64,000 nt of DNA from Rufibacter sediminis (GTDB taxonomy: Bacteria; Bacteroidota; Bacteroidia; Cytophagales; Hymenobacteraceae), in the NCBI RefSeq assembly GCF_014269285.1, contig NZ_JACOAF010000021.1, positions 173,719 through 237,718 of the forward strand. Reading direction: 5' to 3'. Shown here piece by piece: positions 61,850 to 64,000 of this stretch (positions are counted from its first letter, which is position 1; each line of letters starts with the position of its first letter). Below the pieces are notes generated by a model that made no database searches, was not told the origin of the DNA, and worked only from the letters and a program-made list of their open reading frames with translations. A program made the position numbers and the translations under genes.

Positions 61850-63934
61850 TTAATTCAAAGAATATTTAACACTAATTTCATCCGTGATTCCCAACATCTT
61901 AACAACCTCTTTTATTCGAAACAACTTCGTTCTAGAATTTATTTTAGCTTCAGCATAATACCCATCTTTAATAAACAAAGCATTTTTTAACTTTTTATCA
62001 TCCGAGTGAATAGAAAACCTTTCAAGCAAACTCTTTTTAAAATCTCGTTCTTTACCATCTTCTAATGCTAATCTTAAAACAAAAGTATATAGATTAGTTA
62101 AGTTCTTGATGCTTTGCTTCTTACCTTTAAAAAGAACATAATCTATTTTTTTACCAGTTGGATCTCCAAGTTTTAATATGTTAGTTTCTTCAAAGGTTAT
62201 ATGCTCCTTAATTTGACTATCTACAGTGGGCAATTTCCAAATTTGCAAAAACCGTTCAAATAATAAATCGAACCTTTTATCAACCTCTTCAACATCCCAC
62301 TTTTCTAAGCTAGCTAAATGCTTGTTTAACCAAAGCCTACTGTATTTATACCCACACTCTTTACCTTCTGATTGTAAATCTCTCTTATCTAAGAAGAACC
62401 TGTTACCTAACTTTCCATTATTCCCTGACAGAGTTAAATTTCCAAGAGTGTGTAGATATTTATTTTTTAACAAATTAAAATCCTTTTTATTCAATGATTG
62501 CTCCCATCCTTTTGCAGGATTAACTGGAAATATATGTTCTATCGTAATTTTAGGATTATTATCAATAAGAACTGGTTCTTCGTTATCGAAATTCTCTAAC
62601 CTTTCCAAAAGATAATTTACATTCCTAGTTTGGCCTTTGTATATGTTTTTAATCTTCAAAATGTTGCGAACTTCATTATTAGAAGGGAAAACAGGTGTAT
62701 TTTTCTCTAATTTAGATAATAAAGCTTTTTGTAATGAGGGAACATAATCTTTTATATTTATTTCGTTTCTGAGTTTCGCAAGTAGAGCAACAATGAAACT
62801 ACTTTGTCTCCCACATAAAAATCTTCTCCATAAAAATGATTGTATTGTTTCAAGAACCTCTATAAATTCAATTTTATTTATTATTTTATTCTTATAATCA
62901 TCATAAACCTGTAATACAAATGGGATAGCAATAACTTTATCAAGTTTAAGTAAATATCTTAACTGAGTTCTTATTTCTAGATCAGGCTCTTTATAGGGAT
63001 TTATAATTTTATCATAATATACAGCATACTTCTTTAAATCCTCTACTGTATTTTCCATATTATCTGTAGTAGTCCATTTAAACAGTTCTTTAAAACTTTC
63101 GTAAGTTTTCAACCTTTGTTTCTTAGGAACGTCTCCACTCTTTAAGGTAATATAATCTCTTATGAATTCAATATGTTTACTTCGACTTTCATTAAGATCA
63201 TTTTGGATACAGGAATTTTCAATTAATGACCAAATTTTATATACTCTATTCTGGTCTCCGATATTCATATTCATAAATATATAATTCCTAATCAAATCTC
63301 CTTCGGAAAGATTTTTTCCTGTAGAGTTTAAACTTTCAAATATTTTCTGGGGATTATCAATTCCTTTTTCTAAAATTATTTCTACAAAGGAAAGCTTATT
63401 CAATCCATTTTCAATGATTTCATAATTTTCCTTAGTAACGAATTTTTGTACGAATTTAAAATTTTCAAGTAGTCTAGAATTTCCTTCAAAATCAAAATCA
63501 AAATCTAGCTGAATAAGATAACTTAAAGCCTTATCATTGTTATCACTAGGCTTTAGTTTTAATCTACCCTCTTTATCAGCATACTTATTTATCAAATATC
63601 TATCTCTTATTCTGTCTACTAATTCAAAATTATCAAGCTCTTTACCTACAGCACAAAGGGCAATATAAATAAGTATAATTGTTGTTATTCTTTGCTGACC
63701 ATCAATTACAACAAGTTCTTTTATATCATCTGTTGTAAATACATCTTCTTGTATATACACTATACTCCCAATAAAATGAAATTGAGGATCAGTGCTTGTC
63801 CCAACTTTTATAATATCTTGAATTAGTTGATGGCACTGCTCATAATCCCATTCGTAATTTCTTTGATAAGCAGGTATAACAAACTGAATATCTACTAATG
63901 ATAAAAATTTTTTAGTTTTAGGGCGCGTTGACAA
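61850..63934 (-). CDS. DUF262/DUF1524 protein (GmrSD-type restriction or defence)
   Basis: 694 residues. The N-terminal DUF262 domain shows PAYQRNYEW (21-29) and the ParB-like DGQQR motif that binds nucleotide; the middle is helical; a C-terminal DUF1524 His-Me-type nuclease is visible as TIEHIFPVNP...LHTLGNLTLSGNNGKLGNRFF. This single-chain architecture resembles GmrSD and BrxU, type IV restriction enzymes for modified phage DNA. Start appears to be TTG at 63934, with an in-frame stop about 27 bases upstream and no ATG between. AT-rich codons, unlike most of the window, point to horizontal transfer. Confidence 0.85.
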   Translation of the reverse strand: MSTRPKTKKFLSLVDIQFVIPAYQRNYEWDYEQCHQLIQDIIKVGTSTDPQFHFIGSIVYIQEDVFTTDDIKELVVIDGQQRITTIILIYIALCAVGKELDNFELVDRIRDRYLINKYADKEGRLKLKPSDNNDKALSYLIQLDFDFDFEGNSRLLENFKFVQKFVTKENYEIIENGLNKLSFVEIILEKGIDNPQKIFESLNSTGKNLSEGDLIRNYIFMNMNIGDQNRVYKIWSLIENSCIQNDLNESRSKHIEFIRDYITLKSGDVPKKQRLKTYESFKELFKWTTTDNMENTVEDLKKYAVYYDKIINPYKEPDLEIRTQLRYLLKLDKVIAIPFVLQVYDDYKNKIINKIEFIEVLETIQSFLWRRFLCGRQSSFIVALLAKLRNEINIKDYVPSLQKALLSKLEKNTPVFPSNNEVRNILKIKNIYKGQTRNVNYLLERLENFDNEEPVLIDNNPKITIEHIFPVNPAKGWEQSLNKKDFNLLKNKYLHTLGNLTLSGNNGKLGNRFFLDKRDLQSEGKECGYKYSRLWLNKHLASLEKWDVEEVDKRFDLLFERFLQIWKLPTVDSQIKEHITFEETNILKLGDPTGKKIDYVLFKGKKQSIKNLTNLYTFVLRLALEDGKERDFKKSLLERFSIHSDDKKLKNALFIKDGYYAEAKINSRTKLFRIKEVVKMLGITDEISVKYSLN

Positions 63935-64000
63935 TTGTAGAATTATTTTTCCTGGCAGTTGTTAGAGTATCAAAAAGCCTATGCGTCGTTATGAGATCAC

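Overview
The window looks like chromosomal DNA of a Bacteroidota species of the order Cytophagales, most likely a Hymenobacteraceae member (Rufibacter or Pontibacter type). Grounds: type IX secretion C-terminal sorting domains, a HYC_CC_PP-type protein, a Bacteroidetes VLRF1-type release factor, NtrC-like regulators with GAFTDA instead of GAFTGA, lipobox-rich periplasmic proteins, TAnnTTTG-type -7 boxes and few Shine-Dalgarno sites. The assignment is inference from protein families; no rRNA or tRNA gene is present. Base composition is moderate, with AT-rich islands at about 24.4-26.9 kb and 61.7-64 kb.

Layout. 1-1.9 kb: 5'-truncated class V aminotransferase and truC. 2-11.3 kb (minus): a frameshifted PepSY protein and a CusA-type heavy-metal efflux operon (HYC_CC_PP protein, HMBD lipoprotein, frameshifted CusA pump, TolC-type channel, two adaptors). 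11.7-16 kb: small unknown genes, a VAT-1-like oxidoreductase and a soluble histidine kinase. 16.4-21.2 kb: a J-domain coiled-coil protein, lactate permease and D-lactate dehydrogenase. 21.8-29.2 kb: GH43 lipoprotein, two cold-shock genes with a shared leader, a small charged protein, an hsdM remnant, an AT-rich beta-propeller/T9SS protein, rluF and an alanine symporter. 30-38.7 kb: a duplicated-domain secreted protein, lipoprotein methyltransferase, DUF1353, GH5/T9SS cellulase, lipoprotein SDR, VLRF1 factor and CorA. 39.1-48.6 kb: an AcrAB-TolC type pump operon and a TonB-receptor-like barrel. 48.9-57.4 kb: two small unknown genes, an FtsX/MacB permease divergent from an NtrC/NtrB-type pair, and an NhaP-type antiporter. 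58-64 kb: Gfo/Idh/MocA oxidoreductase, MFS transporter, HigBA toxin-antitoxin with palindromic operator, and a DUF262/DUF1524 defence-type protein.

The most unusual layer is between the genes. About 22 clear copies of a roughly 38-bp imperfect palindrome (called PAL38 here; T-rich then A-rich, GTTTTAGGCC-like arms) occupy most intergenic gaps longer than 250 bp, whatever the orientation of the flanking genes. A second family (THR71) has three copies, each exactly 71 bp and folding as three consecutive hairpins, with a compensatory base-pair change in one copy. Two copies sit beside C/G-rich inverted repeats and share a linker of about 50 bp. A 24-bp hairpin (TTGTTGGTG/CACCAACAA) occurs twice. 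These are candidates for REP/BIME-like or structured-RNA elements and are the main target for follow-up.
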